Notes under the pieces: model-generated
The model's database searches: none
What the model was told of the DNA's origin: nothing
Seen by the model: only the letters and a program-made list of their open reading frames with translations
Origin: Crocinitomicaceae bacterium
GTDB lineage: Bacteria; Bacteroidota; Bacteroidia; Flavobacteriales_D; Crocinitomicaceae
Length of the DNA: 64,000 bases
Assembly: GCA_014762645.1 (NCBI GenBank)
Contig: JABURP010000052.1
Coordinates: forward strand, 1-64,000
Direction of reading: 5' to 3'
Shown: piece by piece, positions 16,989 to 26,575 of the stretch
Layout of the letters: every line of letters starts with the position of its first letter
How positions within the stretch are numbered: position 1 is the stretch's first letter
Made by a program: the position numbers and the translations under genes

Positions 16989-18146
16989 ATGAATATCATT
17001 TTTGATGACAACAAACTACACCTGGCTTTTGCTCCACTTACGCTCACTCGCCCTGTGGCAGAACTGCGCGTTGGAATTCTAACCATTTCTGAAAGCTGGG
17101 TGAAGATGTGTTCAAAACATTTGGATGTTAAGTCCGTTGAATATGTCACAGAGGGATATCTGGAAAATAAATTTGAACCTGTTAATCAAACAGGAATTAA
17201 AATTGCCGGCAACATTAAACCGACTGAGGAGTTGGTTCAATTGGTTTGCAATCTTCAAAAAGGTGAACAACTTTATGTCAACGGAAAATGGGTTGCAACA
17301 TTTGGTGTTGGGGCAAAAAACAAAGTAGAGCGAACATTAGATGAAGATAGATTTTGGTACCTGACCAAACCATGGCATTTATTTCAAATAAACGGCCAGG
17401 CTATTCGTGAAGACTTTAAACTCCTTACTGAAGGTCGTACAACACAACAGCTCAGTGGCACAAATCGCGTTATCGGAAAAGGGGATATATTTATTGAAGA
17501 CGGCGCCAAAATTGAATGTGCAATCCTCAATACTGAAAACGGACCAATTTATATTGGAAAGGATGCAGAGGTTATGGAAGGCGCAGTTATTCGTGGTCCT
17601 TTTGCTCTTGGTGAGCATGCTGTAATCAAAATGTCCGCAAAAATTTATGGGGATACGACAATAGGGATGCACTGCAAAATAGGCGGTGAAGTTACCAACT
17701 CTATTTTCACAGCTTATTCAAACAAAGGGCATGATGGATTCGTTGGAAATTCAGTTATAGGAGACTGGTGTAACCTGGGTGCAGATACGAACACATCCAA
17801 CCTCAAGAACAATTACTCGAACGTGCGCGTTTATTCTTATGAAACAATGGAAATGGAAGAAACGGGTGTGATGTTTTGTGGTGTAATCATGGGAGATCAT
17901 TCCAAAACCAGTATTAATACTATGCTCAATACTGCCAGCTCTATCGGAGTTTGCGCCAATATCTTCGGAAATGGATTTCCGCCTAAATATGTGCCCTCTT
18001 TCAGCTGGGGTGCTATTCATTCTAATGAGAAGTTTAAGCTGGAAAAAGCCTTTGAGGTTGCTGAAAATATGATGAAAAGAAGGAATGTTGCGTTAACTAA
18101 GGGTGACAAAAACATACTTTCTTACTTATATGAACACTTGGCATAA
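16989..18146 (+). CDS. GlmU-like sugar nucleotidyltransferase
   Basis: A 385-residue cytoplasmic protein of the putative sugar nucleotidyltransferase family of Bacteroidota. The N-terminus (MNIIFDDNKLHLAFAPLTLTRPVAELRVGI) differs from GlmU's LAAGxGTRM motif, so the pyrophosphorylase fold appears divergent. The second half (~190-360) is a left-handed beta-helix with hexapeptide repeats (IYIGKDAEVMEGAVIRGPFALGEHAVIK), as in GlmU acyltransferases. Activity is uncertain: it may act in UDP-GlcNAc or other sugar activation. It sits between the rpmE2 terminator and lon. Confidence 0.75.
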   Translation: MNIIFDDNKLHLAFAPLTLTRPVAELRVGILTISESWVKMCSKHLDVKSVEYVTEGYLENKFEPVNQTGIKIAGNIKPTEELVQLVCNLQKGEQLYVNGKWVATFGVGAKNKVERTLDEDRFWYLTKPWHLFQINGQAIREDFKLLTEGRTTQQLSGTNRVIGKGDIFIEDGAKIECAILNTENGPIYIGKDAEVMEGAVIRGPFALGEHAVIKMSAKIYGDTTIGMHCKIGGEVTNSIFTAYSNKGHDGFVGNSVIGDWCNLGADTNTSNLKNNYSNVRVYSYETMEMEETGVMFCGVIMGDHSKTSINTMLNTASSIGVCANIFGNGFPPKYVPSFSWGAIHSNEKFKLEKAFEVAENMMKRRNVALTKGDKNILSYLYEHLA

Positions 18147-18179
18147 TGATTGAAATTAAAGGTTAAGACACACACCTCA

Positions 18180-18200
18180 ATCCCTTGACAAATAAGGGAT
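18180..18200. repeat. Inverted repeat upstream of lon
   Basis: ATCCCTT-GACAAAT-AAGGGAT: a perfect 7-bp inverted repeat with a 7-base spacer, 75 bases before the lon ATG. No T run follows, so it is not a usual terminator; it may be an operator or mRNA hairpin. Confidence 0.5.
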
Positions 18201-18275
18201 GAGAGAAATTAACAAACCAATTATGTCGTACCGCATTTAGAATCGGTGTGACAAAGTGACTGTAAAACTGTATTT

Positions 18276-20726
18276 ATGTCGGACATATTTGAGAAAGATT
18301 TAATATTTGACCTTACCAATATAATAGACCAGGATTCTGAATTTATACCATTAATCTCCGAAGAGGAAGAGGATAACATGAACAAAGAAGATGTTCCTGA
18401 GGTCCTTTCCATTTTACCATTGAGAAATAATGTATTGTTTCCCGGAGTTGTTATTCCTATCACTATTGGCCGTGATAAATCCATCAAATTAATTGAGGAT
18501 GCATACAATGGCGACAAAACAATTGGTGTGGTTTCTCAAAAGAAGGCAGGAATAGAAAACCCTATTCCATCTGACTTTCATAAAATAGGGACCGTAGCGC
18601 ACATCATTAAACGGTTGAAAATGCCTGATGGCTCAACGACCGTTATTATTCAAGGAAAACGAAGATTTGAAGTCAGTGAGTTTATTCAAACCGAGCCCTA
18701 CTTTAAAGCTAAAGTAAGTGGTTTAATGGATGCGAGAATTGACGTTGGAACCGATAAAAATCAAGCATTGGTTTCATCCATGAAAGATATGGCCATGCGG
18801 ATAATCCGGGAAAACCCGAATATTCCATCCGAAGCTACTTTTGCCATTAAAAACATTGAGAGTCCCACTTTCCTGGTGAATTTTATCGCTTCAAACCTTA
18901 GTTCTGAAGTTGATAAAAAGCAGGAATTGCTGGAAAAAAACAAAATTTCAGAGCGTATTGAGGAAGTACTGGAGCTGTTATCCTATGAGATCAAGATGCT
19001 CAACATGAAAAATGAGATCAACTCCAAGGTAAAACTGGATATGGATCGGCAACAGCGGGAATATTTCCTTAACCAGCAAATGAGGACGATTCAGGATGAG
19101 CTTGGAGGAAACCCTGTTGAAAATGAGATCAACGAATTCAAGCAACGCGCTGACAAGAAAAAATGGCCAAAAAAGGTTCAAAAGGCATTTGACAAAGAGA
19201 TTAACAAGCTCAGCAGAATGAACCCTCAGGCAGCAGAGTATTCGGTACAGCTCAATTATATTGACCTTATCCTTGAATTGCCCTGGGGCGATATTTCAAA
19301 GGATAACTTTAACCTGAAACGGGCTCAGAAAATACTGGACAGAGATCACTTCGGTCTGGAAAAAGTGAAAGAACGTATACTCGAATACCTGGCTGTATTA
19401 AAGTTAAAAGGAGACATGAAATCTCCGATTCTATGCCTTTATGGCCCTCCGGGAGTAGGTAAAACATCTCTGGGTAAATCAATTGCCGAAGCACTGGGAA
19501 GAAAATACGTACGCATGTCTCTGGGAGGTGTACATGATGAATCAGAAATAAGAGGACACAGAAGAACCTATATAGGCGCCATGCCAGGAAGAATTATTCA
19601 AAACCTTAAAAAGGCCAAAACATCTAATCCGGTCTTTGTATTGGATGAAATTGATAAAATAGGCAGAAGTCATCAGGGTGATCCATCCTCAGCATTACTT
19701 GAGGTGTTGGACCCCGAACAGAACAGCAAATTCAATGACAATTTTGTGGAATTGGATTATGACCTATCTAAAGTACTTTTTATTGCCACAGCAAACAGTT
19801 TATCCACTATCCAGGCGCCACTTAGGGACAGAATGGAAATCATAGAAGTAAATGGATACACCGTTGAAGAAAAAATTGAAATTGCCAAAAGGCACCTCAT
19901 ACCAAAACAATTAGACGCACACGGTATTACGACGAAAGAAATTTCATTACCTAAAAAAGTTCTTGAGTGTATCATTGAAGATTATACAGCTGAGTCTGGT
20001 GTTCGTGGCTTGGAAAAAAGGTTGGCAAAATTAGTGCGTCACCGCGCTAAAGAAATGGCAATGGATGAAACCTACACGCCTAAAATTTCAGTACCTGAAC
20101 TGGTTAAAATACTTGGCCCCGCTCATTCAAAAGACAAATACATTGGAAATGAATTTGCAGGTGTTGTAACCGGGTTGGCCTGGACTCAGGTTGGAGGTGA
20201 TATCCTCAATATAGAAACCAGCTTAACCAAAGGTAAAGGCAAACTCACTTTAACTGGTAGTTTGGGTGACGTCATGAAAGAGTCTGCAGTACTTGCTCAT
20301 CAATATTTAAAAGCCAATGCAGACTTCCTCAATTTAAGTCAGGATGTATTTGATAAATGGGATGTGCATCTGCATGTGCCAGAAGGAGCAACACCAAAGG
20401 ATGGACCTTCTGCGGGTATTACCATGATGACAGCCATGGCTTCAGCCTTCACACAACGAAAAGTGAAGAACAATCTAGCTATGACAGGTGAAATTACCTT
20501 AAGAGGTGCCGTATTACCTGTTGGTGGTATTAAAGAAAAAATACTTGCTGCCAAGAGAGCGGACATTAGGGATATCATCCTTTCCAGGAAGAATGAAAAA
20601 GACATCCTGGATATAAATGAAAAATACCTGAAAGGATTGAAATTTCATTACGTGGATAAAATGGAGGAAGTGTTGGCTATTGCTCTTCTAAAAGAAAAAG
20701 TAGTCAACGCAAAGGTGATTGGTTAG
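18276..20726 (+). CDS. lon: ATP-dependent Lon protease
   Basis: An 816-residue cytoplasmic AAA+ protease that unfolds and degrades misfolded and regulatory proteins. Order: LON substrate-binding domain (~45-245, beginning [14 protein letters not shown]), helical region, AAA+ module with Walker [12 protein letters not shown] and Walker [11 protein letters not shown], then the protease domain with the catalytic dyad Ser712 in KDGPSAGIT and Lys755 in GGIKEKIL. Length is standard. An acidic ~35-residue N-terminal extension (EEEEDN) precedes the LON domain. Lon in bacteria is often stress-induced, and the inverted repeat in its leader could have a part in this; no known heat-shock operator is seen. 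Confidence 0.97.
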   Translation: MSDIFEKDLIFDLTNIIDQDSEFIPLISEEEEDNMNKEDVPEVLSILPLRNNVLFPGVVIPITIGRDKSIKLIEDAYNGDKTIGVVSQKKAGIENPIPSDFHKIGTVAHIIKRLKMPDGSTTVIIQGKRRFEVSEFIQTEPYFKAKVSGLMDARIDVGTDKNQALVSSMKDMAMRIIRENPNIPSEATFAIKNIESPTFLVNFIASNLSSEVDKKQELLEKNKISERIEEVLELLSYEIKMLNMKNEINSKVKLDMDRQQREYFLNQQMRTIQDELGGNPVENEINEFKQRADKKKWPKKVQKAFDKEINKLSRMNPQAAEYSVQLNYIDLILELPWGDISKDNFNLKRAQKILDRDHFGLEKVKERILEYLAVLKLKGDMKSPILCLYGPPGVGKTSLGKSIAEALGRKYVRMSLGGVHDESEIRGHRRTYIGAMPGRIIQNLKKAKTSNPVFVLDEIDKIGRSHQGDPSSALLEVLDPEQNSKFNDNFVELDYDLSKVLFIATANSLSTIQAPLRDRMEIIEVNGYTVEEKIEIAKRHLIPKQLDAHGITTKEISLPKKVLECIIEDYTAESGVRGLEKRLAKLVRHRAKEMAMDETYTPKISVPELVKILGPAHSKDKYIGNEFAGVVTGLAWTQVGGDILNIETSLTKGKGKLTLTGSLGDVMKESAVLAHQYLKANADFLNLSQDVFDKWDVHLHVPEGATPKDGPSAGITMMTAMASAFTQRKVKNNLAMTGEITLRGAVLPVGGIKEKILAAKRADIRDIILSRKNEKDILDINEKYLKGLKFHYVDKMEEVLAIALLKEKVVNAKVIG

Positions 20727-20778
20727 AAGATATGTTTTCTGCTGGTTGGTGTCAGTAGAGAATTAGGAGTATTAGATA

Positions 20779-21216
20779 TCAATCAAACCTGTAAATAAAA
20801 AAACGGGTTCCTATTTCCTCAGCATTGGTTTTTCGGTAATAAGACAAAGCCTGTTCATCTGTATCTTCTGCAGCAACATACATTTCCTTAATGCCGTGAT
20901 CCTTGCAAAACTGTTGTGCGAATTTCAGTAATTCGAGTCCCACTCCTTTACGTTGGTGTTCCCGTTTAATAGCGATATCATATATGAAAAAATCCAATCC
21001 TCCCTTGTAATAGTTAGGAATGATATGTGCTGTTAATCCACCAACAAGTTCAAAGCCAACTGTCGCTCCAACTGCTACAAAATTTCGATTATCTCTTAGT
21101 TGAGCATATTGTTGTTCGGTCAGGGCCGGAGCATCTTGCATAAACACATCAATAAAAATTTCCCGGAGCTCAATGAACTTCTCAATTTCATCCGGTTTGA
21201 TGCGTTCGATTACCAC
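20779..21216 (-). CDS. GNAT acetyltransferase, AAC(3)-I-like
   Basis: A 145-residue GCN5-related N-acetyltransferase. Motif A is at ~85-105 (IAIKREHQRKGVGLELL, with the acetyl-CoA-binding RxxGxG/A pattern). The preceding VGGLTAHIIPNYYKGGLDFFIYDIA resembles the aminoglycoside 3-N-acetyltransferase AAC(3)-I family; resistance activity cannot be claimed because chromosomal homologues with other substrates are common. The start is GTG, placed 3 bases after the upstream stop. It ends a three-gene minus-strand cluster with an unknown protein and a DinB protein. Confidence 0.75.
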   Translation of the reverse strand: MVIERIKPDEIEKFIELREIFIDVFMQDAPALTEQQYAQLRDNRNFVAVGATVGFELVGGLTAHIIPNYYKGGLDFFIYDIAIKREHQRKGVGLELLKFAQQFCKDHGIKEMYVAAEDTDEQALSYYRKTNAEEIGTRFFIYRFD

Positions 21217-21219
21217 AGT

Positions 21220-21969
21220 TTATTTGATTTTTTTCTTGATAATATAGTAAAGAACTTTGAATGAAGACAGAAAAATATTTGCCCAACTAAAAGGAACTAA
21301 TGTGATCAAACCAACCCCGGAAGCAAAGTTTGGATTTAATTTTTGATAATACCTGACATGCAGATTTTTCGTTGTACGCCAGTATTCCCGCTCTTTTTCA
21401 CTCGACACAGATATCCATCCCACCGGTGTTGCCCATGGGTGCTCTTCTTCTGACTCCTCAAAATCCCATTCTTCTCCAATTTCTTTGATCAATGCCATTT
21501 GCTGAGTAGAAGCAGTTCGATTATAGCGTGGAATTATCCGCAATAAGTTTTTTGCCAGAACCGCATACATACTCGGACTAATAATTGTCAGGATGCAATA
21601 CAACGGACGAAATGGGTACATCAACCTGTATCTTAAGACTTGAAACAATCCAAAATACATATTGGCCTTTTTTCGTCTGTATGCTTCAAGCAACCCCAGC
21701 TGCCCTCTGAAAATAATCATTTTTTTACCCCTGATCACTTTGTGGAATACGTGAAAAGCGAAAAAACCCACTGTTTCATCTGCTGTATTTTTATACAACA
21801 TTATCGTCGTTTTTTCTGCTCCTGAATGGGTTACATAATGCTGAAAAGTTTCGAAGGAGACATTACCGAAAATACGATCAAACAAGCGATATAAATCCTG
21901 TTCCAAATCTTTTACCTCTTCAGGTGTTAGATCTGCAAGCAATATGCGCTTACTTGTTACGCGATCCAT
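21220..21969 (-). CDS. Hypothetical protein, possible acyltransferase-like fold
   Basis: A 249-residue protein with no signal peptide. The N-terminal part (DLTPEEVKDLEQDLYRLFDRIFG, then TVGFFAFHVFHKVIRGKKMIIFRGQLGLLEAYRRKKANMY, quoted in pieces here) has strand-helix spacing reminiscent of GNAT enzymes, with YRRKKA in the position of the acetyl-CoA loop. A hydrophobic stretch (LITLVPFSWANIFLSSFKVL) and a Lys-rich end (IIKKKIK) suggest membrane association at the C-terminus. The GNAT comparison is weak. It lies between the AAC(3)-like gene (3-base gap) and the DinB gene (5-base gap), so all three are co-transcribed. Function unknown. Confidence 0.55.
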   Translation of the reverse strand: MDRVTSKRILLADLTPEEVKDLEQDLYRLFDRIFGNVSFETFQHYVTHSGAEKTTIMLYKNTADETVGFFAFHVFHKVIRGKKMIIFRGQLGLLEAYRRKKANMYFGLFQVLRYRLMYPFRPLYCILTIISPSMYAVLAKNLLRIIPRYNRTASTQQMALIKEIGEEWDFEESEEEHPWATPVGWISVSSEKEREYWRTTKNLHVRYYQKLNPNFASGVGLITLVPFSWANIFLSSFKVLYYIIKKKIK

Positions 21970-21974
21970 TCATT

Positions 21975-22478
21975 CTACTGATTTCTTAATATCCTTTTTA
22001 CCATGGCAATTTGTCCGTTATGCCACATTTGATGCTTGAAAGTAAAAGCCAGCGCTTCATATTTTGTTTTAGCCACTGGGTTCTTAATTTCAGTTTCGGA
22101 ATCTAAACCTGGTTCATTTAATAAGGGGATCATCTCTGTACAGACATTACACAACAAATTCCAATGCCGCATTAACTCTTCTTTGCCCGGTCTTTGTTTC
22201 CAGTCTGCTCTTGGATCACTTCCAGCAAAATAATACTTAAAGTACGTCTCTAATGGAATTTCTTTATTCAGATCTCTAACCAGAACACCATCTGCTTTGA
22301 GTATAGAAATAATCGAATGAAAATATTTAGAAATGACCTGATGCCCAAATAACCAGTTAATACTGGTTCCGGCTTCATCTATATATCCCCAGTGAGCTTC
22401 TTCGATATCTTCAATAATACTATTTGTCCATTTATCGGTCCATTGGTACTGTTCCAGAAGAAAATCAAGTCGAGACAT
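21975..22478 (-). CDS. DinB-superfamily protein
   Basis: A 167-residue four-helix-bundle protein of the DinB/YfiT superfamily. Conserved histidines that would bind a metal are visible: NWLFGHQVISK (helix 2) and FKHQMWHNGQIAMVKR near the end (H-x3-H). Family members include thiol-dependent S-transferases; DinB itself has no proven polymerase role and must not be confused with Pol IV. First gene of the three-gene minus-strand group. Confidence 0.8.
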   Translation of the reverse strand: MSRLDFLLEQYQWTDKWTNSIIEDIEEAHWGYIDEAGTSINWLFGHQVISKYFHSIISILKADGVLVRDLNKEIPLETYFKYYFAGSDPRADWKQRPGKEELMRHWNLLCNVCTEMIPLLNEPGLDSETEIKNPVAKTKYEALAFTFKHQMWHNGQIAMVKRILRNQ

Positions 22479-22543
22479 ATTAAAGCTTTTTTCAAAGCTA
22501 GCAATATAATATTAAGTCAACTTTCCGTTGTTTTTTGTAGATT

Positions 22544-23284
22544 CTACTGGTGCTCTGAGCTGTGAATGAAGACAAAGTTCTGCTTTTGATGTTCGGAAGG
22601 TAGGTATGGAATTAGCCCTTGCTCAGAGTTAACAAATACCTCATAATTTAGTTCTTTCAGCAATTGAAAACACTTATCCCGGTTTTCATTTTCCCATAGC
22701 TCTAGGTAAATTACTGGTTTATGTCTTTCAAGTATATTTTGGGCCCCTTTTAATGCGAAGAATTCATAGTTTTCAATATCCATTTTAATCCCTGCTACTT
22801 TTTCTTCGAGAACTATGTGATCCAAAGTGTCAGACATAACGGTATATTCTTCTCCTTCGTTCCATTCTTTAATAGAGTCATGTACGACGTGAGATAGTCC
22901 CTGCATTTTTACATTTCCCTTTTCCGGAAGCACCATTTTAATTTCCTCCTGATGTTTATCTCCTACGGCCAGCGGCACCAATTCTGCGTTTTGCAGCTTA
23001 TACTTTTCAATAACTCGAAGTAACACTTCAATGTTGGAAGGAATAGGTTCAATAGCCAATACTTTTCGATCAGGAAATCGCTGACATAAGTGGTAAGTCA
23101 TTATTCCCAGATTAGCTCCTACATCCAGTAAGAGTCCATCTTTTTCAATGACATCCATAAATGCAAAGAAGTCGCTTTCCTTTTTGTCGGTTTCTAAATT
23201 GCCGATTTTATACCGCGCGAAAACGTAGAGGTAGCGCTGGTACCCCAGCACCTTTTGCAATAGATATTTTATGAAATTTTTCAA
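22544..23284 (-). CDS. FkbM-family methyltransferase
   Basis: A 246-residue SAM-dependent O-methyltransferase. The motif GLLLDVGANLGIMTYHL is the SAM-binding motif I, followed by VLAIEPIPSN, and IKMDIENYEFFALKGA is the FkbM signature. Start is TTG at 23284 (MKNFIKYLLQK if read as Met); no ATG lies between it and the upstream stop, and the next in-frame Met is too far in. Such enzymes often methylate sugars of surface glycans, which fits the divergent glycosyltransferase gene 88 bases away. The exact substrate is not known. Confidence 0.85.
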   Translation of the reverse strand: MKNFIKYLLQKVLGYQRYLYVFARYKIGNLETDKKESDFFAFMDVIEKDGLLLDVGANLGIMTYHLCQRFPDRKVLAIEPIPSNIEVLLRVIEKYKLQNAELVPLAVGDKHQEEIKMVLPEKGNVKMQGLSHVVHDSIKEWNEGEEYTVMSDTLDHIVLEEKVAGIKMDIENYEFFALKGAQNILERHKPVIYLELWENENRDKCFQLLKELNYEVFVNSEQGLIPYLPSEHQKQNFVFIHSSEHQ

Positions 23285-23372
23285 AACGCATTCAAAAATA
23301 GAAAGAATAAAAATGAGGGCTTACCTTATTTATATACGATTTGACAAAATAAGTTGTTTACTTTGCCTGAAG

Positions 23373-24497
23373 ATGCGCATTGCTGTTAACACAAGATTTT
23401 TATTACGATCGAAAATGGAAGGTTTTGGGTGGTTTACTTACGAAACCATGAAACGCATTGTAGAAGCGCATCCGGAGCATGAATTTTACTTTTATTTTGA
23501 TCGGTCCTATGATCAGAAATTTATTTTTGGGGAGAATGTTAAAGGATTTGTTCTTCCGCCACAAGCAAGACACCCTATTTTATTTAAATGGTGGTTCAAC
23601 GGATCTGTCAGCCGGGCAATGAGGAAACATAAGCCTGACGTATTTTTTTCACCGGACGGTTATTTATCCCTGAAGACATCAGTTCCGCAGGTGGCTGTAA
23701 TACACGACCTGAATTTTGAGCATCACCCGGAGGATCTTCCGCGAAATGCCCGTCTGTATTTGAAAAAATACTTTCCAAGATTTGCAAGAAAGGCGGATCA
23801 TATCATTACAGTTTCTGAATTCTCAAAACAAGACATTATTAGTACGTATGGGATAGATTCAGAAAAGATCACGGTAGCCCATAACGGAGGCAGTGAAGAA
23901 TTCAGGCCGTTATTGGATGAAGAAAAACAAATAGTGAGGGATCAGCTCACGGATGGTAAATCGTATTTTGTATTTGTCGGGGCCTTGCATCCTAGAAAAA
24001 ACGTACCGCGTTTGTTTAAGGCATTTGAAAAATTTAAATCAGATACAAATAGCCAGACAAAATTGGTAATTGTTGGGGAAAAGATGTTTCGAAATACTGA
24101 ACTTGAAACGTTGTATAATAAACTATCTGTAAAGGCCGATATTATTTTCACAGGGCATTTATCGTCTGATCGACTTACTCAGGTTGTAGGCGGAGCACGA
24201 TCACTTGTTTTTCCTTCGTACTTTGAAGGGTTTGGAATTCCTCTTGTTGAAGCCATGAAAGCTCATTGTCCAATTATTTGTGGAAATAAAACAGCCTTAC
24301 CAGAAGTTGTTGGGGACGCAGCCGTTCTCGTCGACCCCTATTCAGTTGTTGACCTTGCAAGTGCTATGATTAAAGTAAATACCGATTCGGAATTAAGGAG
24401 AGCATTGATATCAAAAGGTGCAGAACGAAGTAAACTATTTAGTTGGGATCAAACTGCAAAAAAGATTTGGGATGTACTTCAAGCGTATGAAAATTGA
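23373..24497 (+). CDS. Glycosyltransferase family 1 (GT4-type)
   Basis: A 374-residue GT-B glycosyltransferase. I start at 23373 (MRIAVNTRFLLRSK), the usual family N-terminus; the longer open frame to 23271 has no conserved residues and would overlap the divergent gene. Motifs: VAVIHDLNFEHHPEDLP, ITVSEFSKQDII, FVGALHPRKNVPRL (nucleotide-sugar domain start) and the E-x7-E motif in FPSYFEGFGIPLVEAM. It transfers a sugar from an activated donor to a surface glycan; donor and acceptor are unknown. Paired divergently with the FkbM methyltransferase. Confidence 0.92.
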   Translation: MRIAVNTRFLLRSKMEGFGWFTYETMKRIVEAHPEHEFYFYFDRSYDQKFIFGENVKGFVLPPQARHPILFKWWFNGSVSRAMRKHKPDVFFSPDGYLSLKTSVPQVAVIHDLNFEHHPEDLPRNARLYLKKYFPRFARKADHIITVSEFSKQDIISTYGIDSEKITVAHNGGSEEFRPLLDEEKQIVRDQLTDGKSYFVFVGALHPRKNVPRLFKAFEKFKSDTNSQTKLVIVGEKMFRNTELETLYNKLSVKADIIFTGHLSSDRLTQVVGGARSLVFPSYFEGFGIPLVEAMKAHCPIICGNKTALPEVVGDAAVLVDPYSVVDLASAMIKVNTDSELRRALISKGAERSKLFSWDQTAKKIWDVLQAYEN

Positions 24498-24566
24498 GTT
24501 TTTTAATTTCAATTTCTTATCTTACTACCATATAAACTAGTTTTAATAGTTTAATCTCACCTTTGA

Positions 24567-24932
24567 ATGGATACCTTAAAGATTACAGATAATCTACAAT
24601 TGAAGGAAATTAAAGCACGTTTTAGTGAGAAATTCCCTCATCTGAAAATCGAGTTTTTTTCTGAAGAGCATGGAGTTGGTGAGGCTAGCAAGTATTCCAC
24701 AAAGTATGATGATGAACTTTATTTGAGAGATATTCGCTCCACACATAATGAGGGCGACCTGGAAATTAGCGGGAGTTTGTTAACCTCTGAATTTGAAAGT
24801 AATTTTCACAATCAATTTGGTGTTAATGTACAAGTGCTAAGAAGATCAAGGAATATGTGGATTCAAACAACCACTACCGACAGATGGACATTGGATCAAC
24901 AAGAAGAAAGTAGCATCAAAGAAGGATCTTAA
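24567..24932 (+). CDS. Unknown protein, first of a tandem paralogue pair
   Basis: A 121-residue acidic cytoplasmic protein with no signal peptide or TM helix. It shares most residues with the next gene: MDTLKI, QLKEIK, FPHLKIEFFSE, VGEAS, YDDELYL, DIRS, FGVNVQV, NMW-QTTTTD-WTL. This indicates a recent tandem duplication. I do not recognise the fold; the compact alpha/beta pattern (helix 1-22, strand KIEFF, strand VNVQV) is visible. A weakly conserved tail differs between copies. Function unknown. Confidence 0.65.
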   Translation: MDTLKITDNLQLKEIKARFSEKFPHLKIEFFSEEHGVGEASKYSTKYDDELYLRDIRSTHNEGDLEISGSLLTSEFESNFHNQFGVNVQVLRRSRNMWIQTTTTDRWTLDQQEESSIKEGS

Positions 24933-25039
24933 TCAAAGTAACCACTGTTCGTGATAACTCTTATCAACAAGAGTGATATTTATCATCATTTCGTATCTTA
25001 ACAACTGTAAATTTGACCTATAAATTAGAATTAAAAAAA

Positions 25040-25405
25040 ATGGACACGCTTAAAATATCTGACGATAAACAACTAAAAGAAATTAAAGAACTCTTTAATG
25101 CAAAGTTCCCTCATCTGAAAATTGAATTTTTCTCAGAAGATCACAACGTTGGAGAGGCCAGTACTTACAAAAGTATGTATGATGATGAGCTATATCTTAG
25201 CGACATCCGCTCAGAAAATACAGAAGGTGAGTTAAGTATTGACGGACACACCAAAACATCAACCTTTGAAAATAACTTCAAAGAAAAATTCGGTGTCAAC
25301 GTTCAGGTTTGGAGAAAATCCGGAAATATGTGGTTGCAAACTACTACTACAGATGACTGGACTCTTGCTGAACAAGAAAGAAAAGGAGTGGAATACGACA
25401 ATTAG
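25040..25405 (+). CDS. Unknown protein, second of a tandem paralogue pair
   Basis: A 121-residue paralogue of the preceding gene, 107 bases downstream. The start is the ATG at 25040 (MDTLKISDDKQLKEIK), which matches the start of the first copy; the open frame reaches back only to a TTG at 25013. The first 100 residues align without gaps, while charged positions vary (DHNVGEASTYKS versus EHGVGEASKYST). The intergenic gap has its own AT-rich sequence, so each copy may have a separate promoter. The terminator at 25428-25457 follows. Function unknown. Confidence 0.68.
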   Translation: MDTLKISDDKQLKEIKELFNAKFPHLKIEFFSEDHNVGEASTYKSMYDDELYLSDIRSENTEGELSIDGHTKTSTFENNFKEKFGVNVQVWRKSGNMWLQTTTTDDWTLAEQERKGVEYDN

Positions 25406-25427
25406 GTTGTAAACTCTGAAGACATGT

Positions 25428-25466
25428 AAACTGATTTCCAGAAAAGGGAATCAGTTTATTTTATCT
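25428..25466. terminator. Bidirectional Rho-independent terminator
   Basis: AAACTGATTTCC pairs with GGGAATCAGTTT over 12 bp with one G-T pair (25428-25457), followed by a T-rich tract. It serves the paralogue pair on plus and, by its A-rich left side, smpB on minus. Confidence 0.85.
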
Positions 25467-25907
25467 TTTCATTGCCCGGTCAATGTCTCTTTTGGTTGCC
25501 TTTGCCTTGAGGTCATGACGTTTATCATGCAGTTTTTTTCCTTTAGCCAGGTGAACATTCAACTTTGCAAGGTTCTTATTATTGATAAAAAGTTTTGAAG
25601 CGATTACGGTAAGGCCTTTATCTCTTAGCTTTCGTTCTAATTTTTTAAGTTCTGTTTTATTAAGTAGTAATTTCCGATCTCGTTTAGGGTTATGGTTGTT
25701 GTACGAACCAGCATCATACTCAGCAATATACATGTTCCGTATATAAAGTTCACCCTTCTTCATCACGCAATATGCTTCAGTAATACTTGCTTTTCCATTG
25801 CGAATACTTTTGATCTCGGTTCCGGTTAAAACAATACCAGCTGTGAAATCATCCAGCAATTCATACTCAAATCGTGCGCGTTTATTTTTTATATCGAGTT
25901 TTGACAT
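25461..25907 (-). CDS. smpB: SsrA-binding protein SmpB
   Basis: A 148-residue RNA-binding protein that delivers tmRNA to stalled ribosomes for trans-translation. Start at the ATG 25907 ([18 protein letters not shown]); a TTG upstream would add three residues. Signatures: [46 protein letters not shown] (quoted pieces), and the C-terminal basic tail [20 protein letters not shown] that becomes helical in the ribosome. The tmRNA gene ssrA is not in this window. Confidence 0.96.
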   Translation of the reverse strand: MSKLDIKNKRARFEYELLDDFTAGIVLTGTEIKSIRNGKASITEAYCVMKKGELYIRNMYIAEYDAGSYNNHNPKRDRKLLLNKTELKKLERKLRDKGLTVIASKLFINNKNLAKLNVHLAKGKKLHDKRHDLKAKATKRDIDRAMKR

Positions 25908-25990
25908 CTGTTGCAAAGGTGCAAAAAACTTGGATAACTTGTGAGTAACATTCTTTTATAAAATGTGCTAAAATGCGTATCTTTAGGGCA

Positions 25991-26566
25991 ATGATCGACC
26001 TTAACGTATACAACTCACTTGAACCGCAAAAAGGACGACTACTAATAACGGAGCCTTTTTTGGACAGTGATTACTTTCACCGTACGGTTATCCTTTTGTG
26101 TGAACATAACGAAGAAGGTACGTTTGGTTTTGTTCTGAACAAATATGTCGATATCGCATTGTCTGATTTTGAAGGTATCCCGGAATTTGATACCCGAATA
26201 TCAATGGGTGGTCCGGTAAGCACAAAGAATCTCTATTACATTCATACACTTGGGGACAAGTTGCCGGGCAGTATTCAAGTTGTTGATAACCTGTATGCTG
26301 GTGGTGATTTTGAAATTTTGAAAGAGCTTATAGCATCTAATCAAATTGCACATAACCAAATTCGCTTTTTCCTTGGGTATTCAGGTTGGGTGGAAAAACA
26401 ACTGGAAGGTGAACTCAAAAACAATTCATGGCTCGTCGCTGACATCAAAAGTATTGATGACGTTATGGACGTAGAATACGATAATATTTGGGCTGACTAT
26501 ATGCAAGCAATGGGAGGCAAATACAAAGCATTTGCCCATTTTCCCAAAGATGCATCTCTTAATTGA
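25991..26566 (+). CDS. YqgE/AlgH-family protein
   Basis: A 191-residue member of the conserved UPF0301 (YqgE/AlgH) family. The start is taken as 25991 (MIDLNVYNSLEPQKGRLLI); an ATG at 25973 would add six residues, but those bases contain TATCTTTA, a plausible -7 box, so 25991 is more likely. Motifs: RTVILLCEHNEEGTFGFVLN, ISMGGPVST and FFLGYSGWVEKQLEGEL. The biochemical role of the family is not established; it has been linked to alginate regulation in Pseudomonas. In this organism it often lies near ribosome-related genes, and here smpB is divergent. Confidence 0.9.
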   Translation: MIDLNVYNSLEPQKGRLLITEPFLDSDYFHRTVILLCEHNEEGTFGFVLNKYVDIALSDFEGIPEFDTRISMGGPVSTKNLYYIHTLGDKLPGSIQVVDNLYAGGDFEILKELIASNQIAHNQIRFFLGYSGWVEKQLEGELKNNSWLVADIKSIDDVMDVEYDNIWADYMQAMGGKYKAFAHFPKDASLN

Positions 26567-26575
26567 TCCAGTGGA

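Noticed and set aside
23271-23372. N-terminal extension of the glycosyltransferase
   Set aside because: The 34 residues before MRIAVN are not conserved in character and overlap the start of the divergent FkbM gene. A start at 23373 fits the family.
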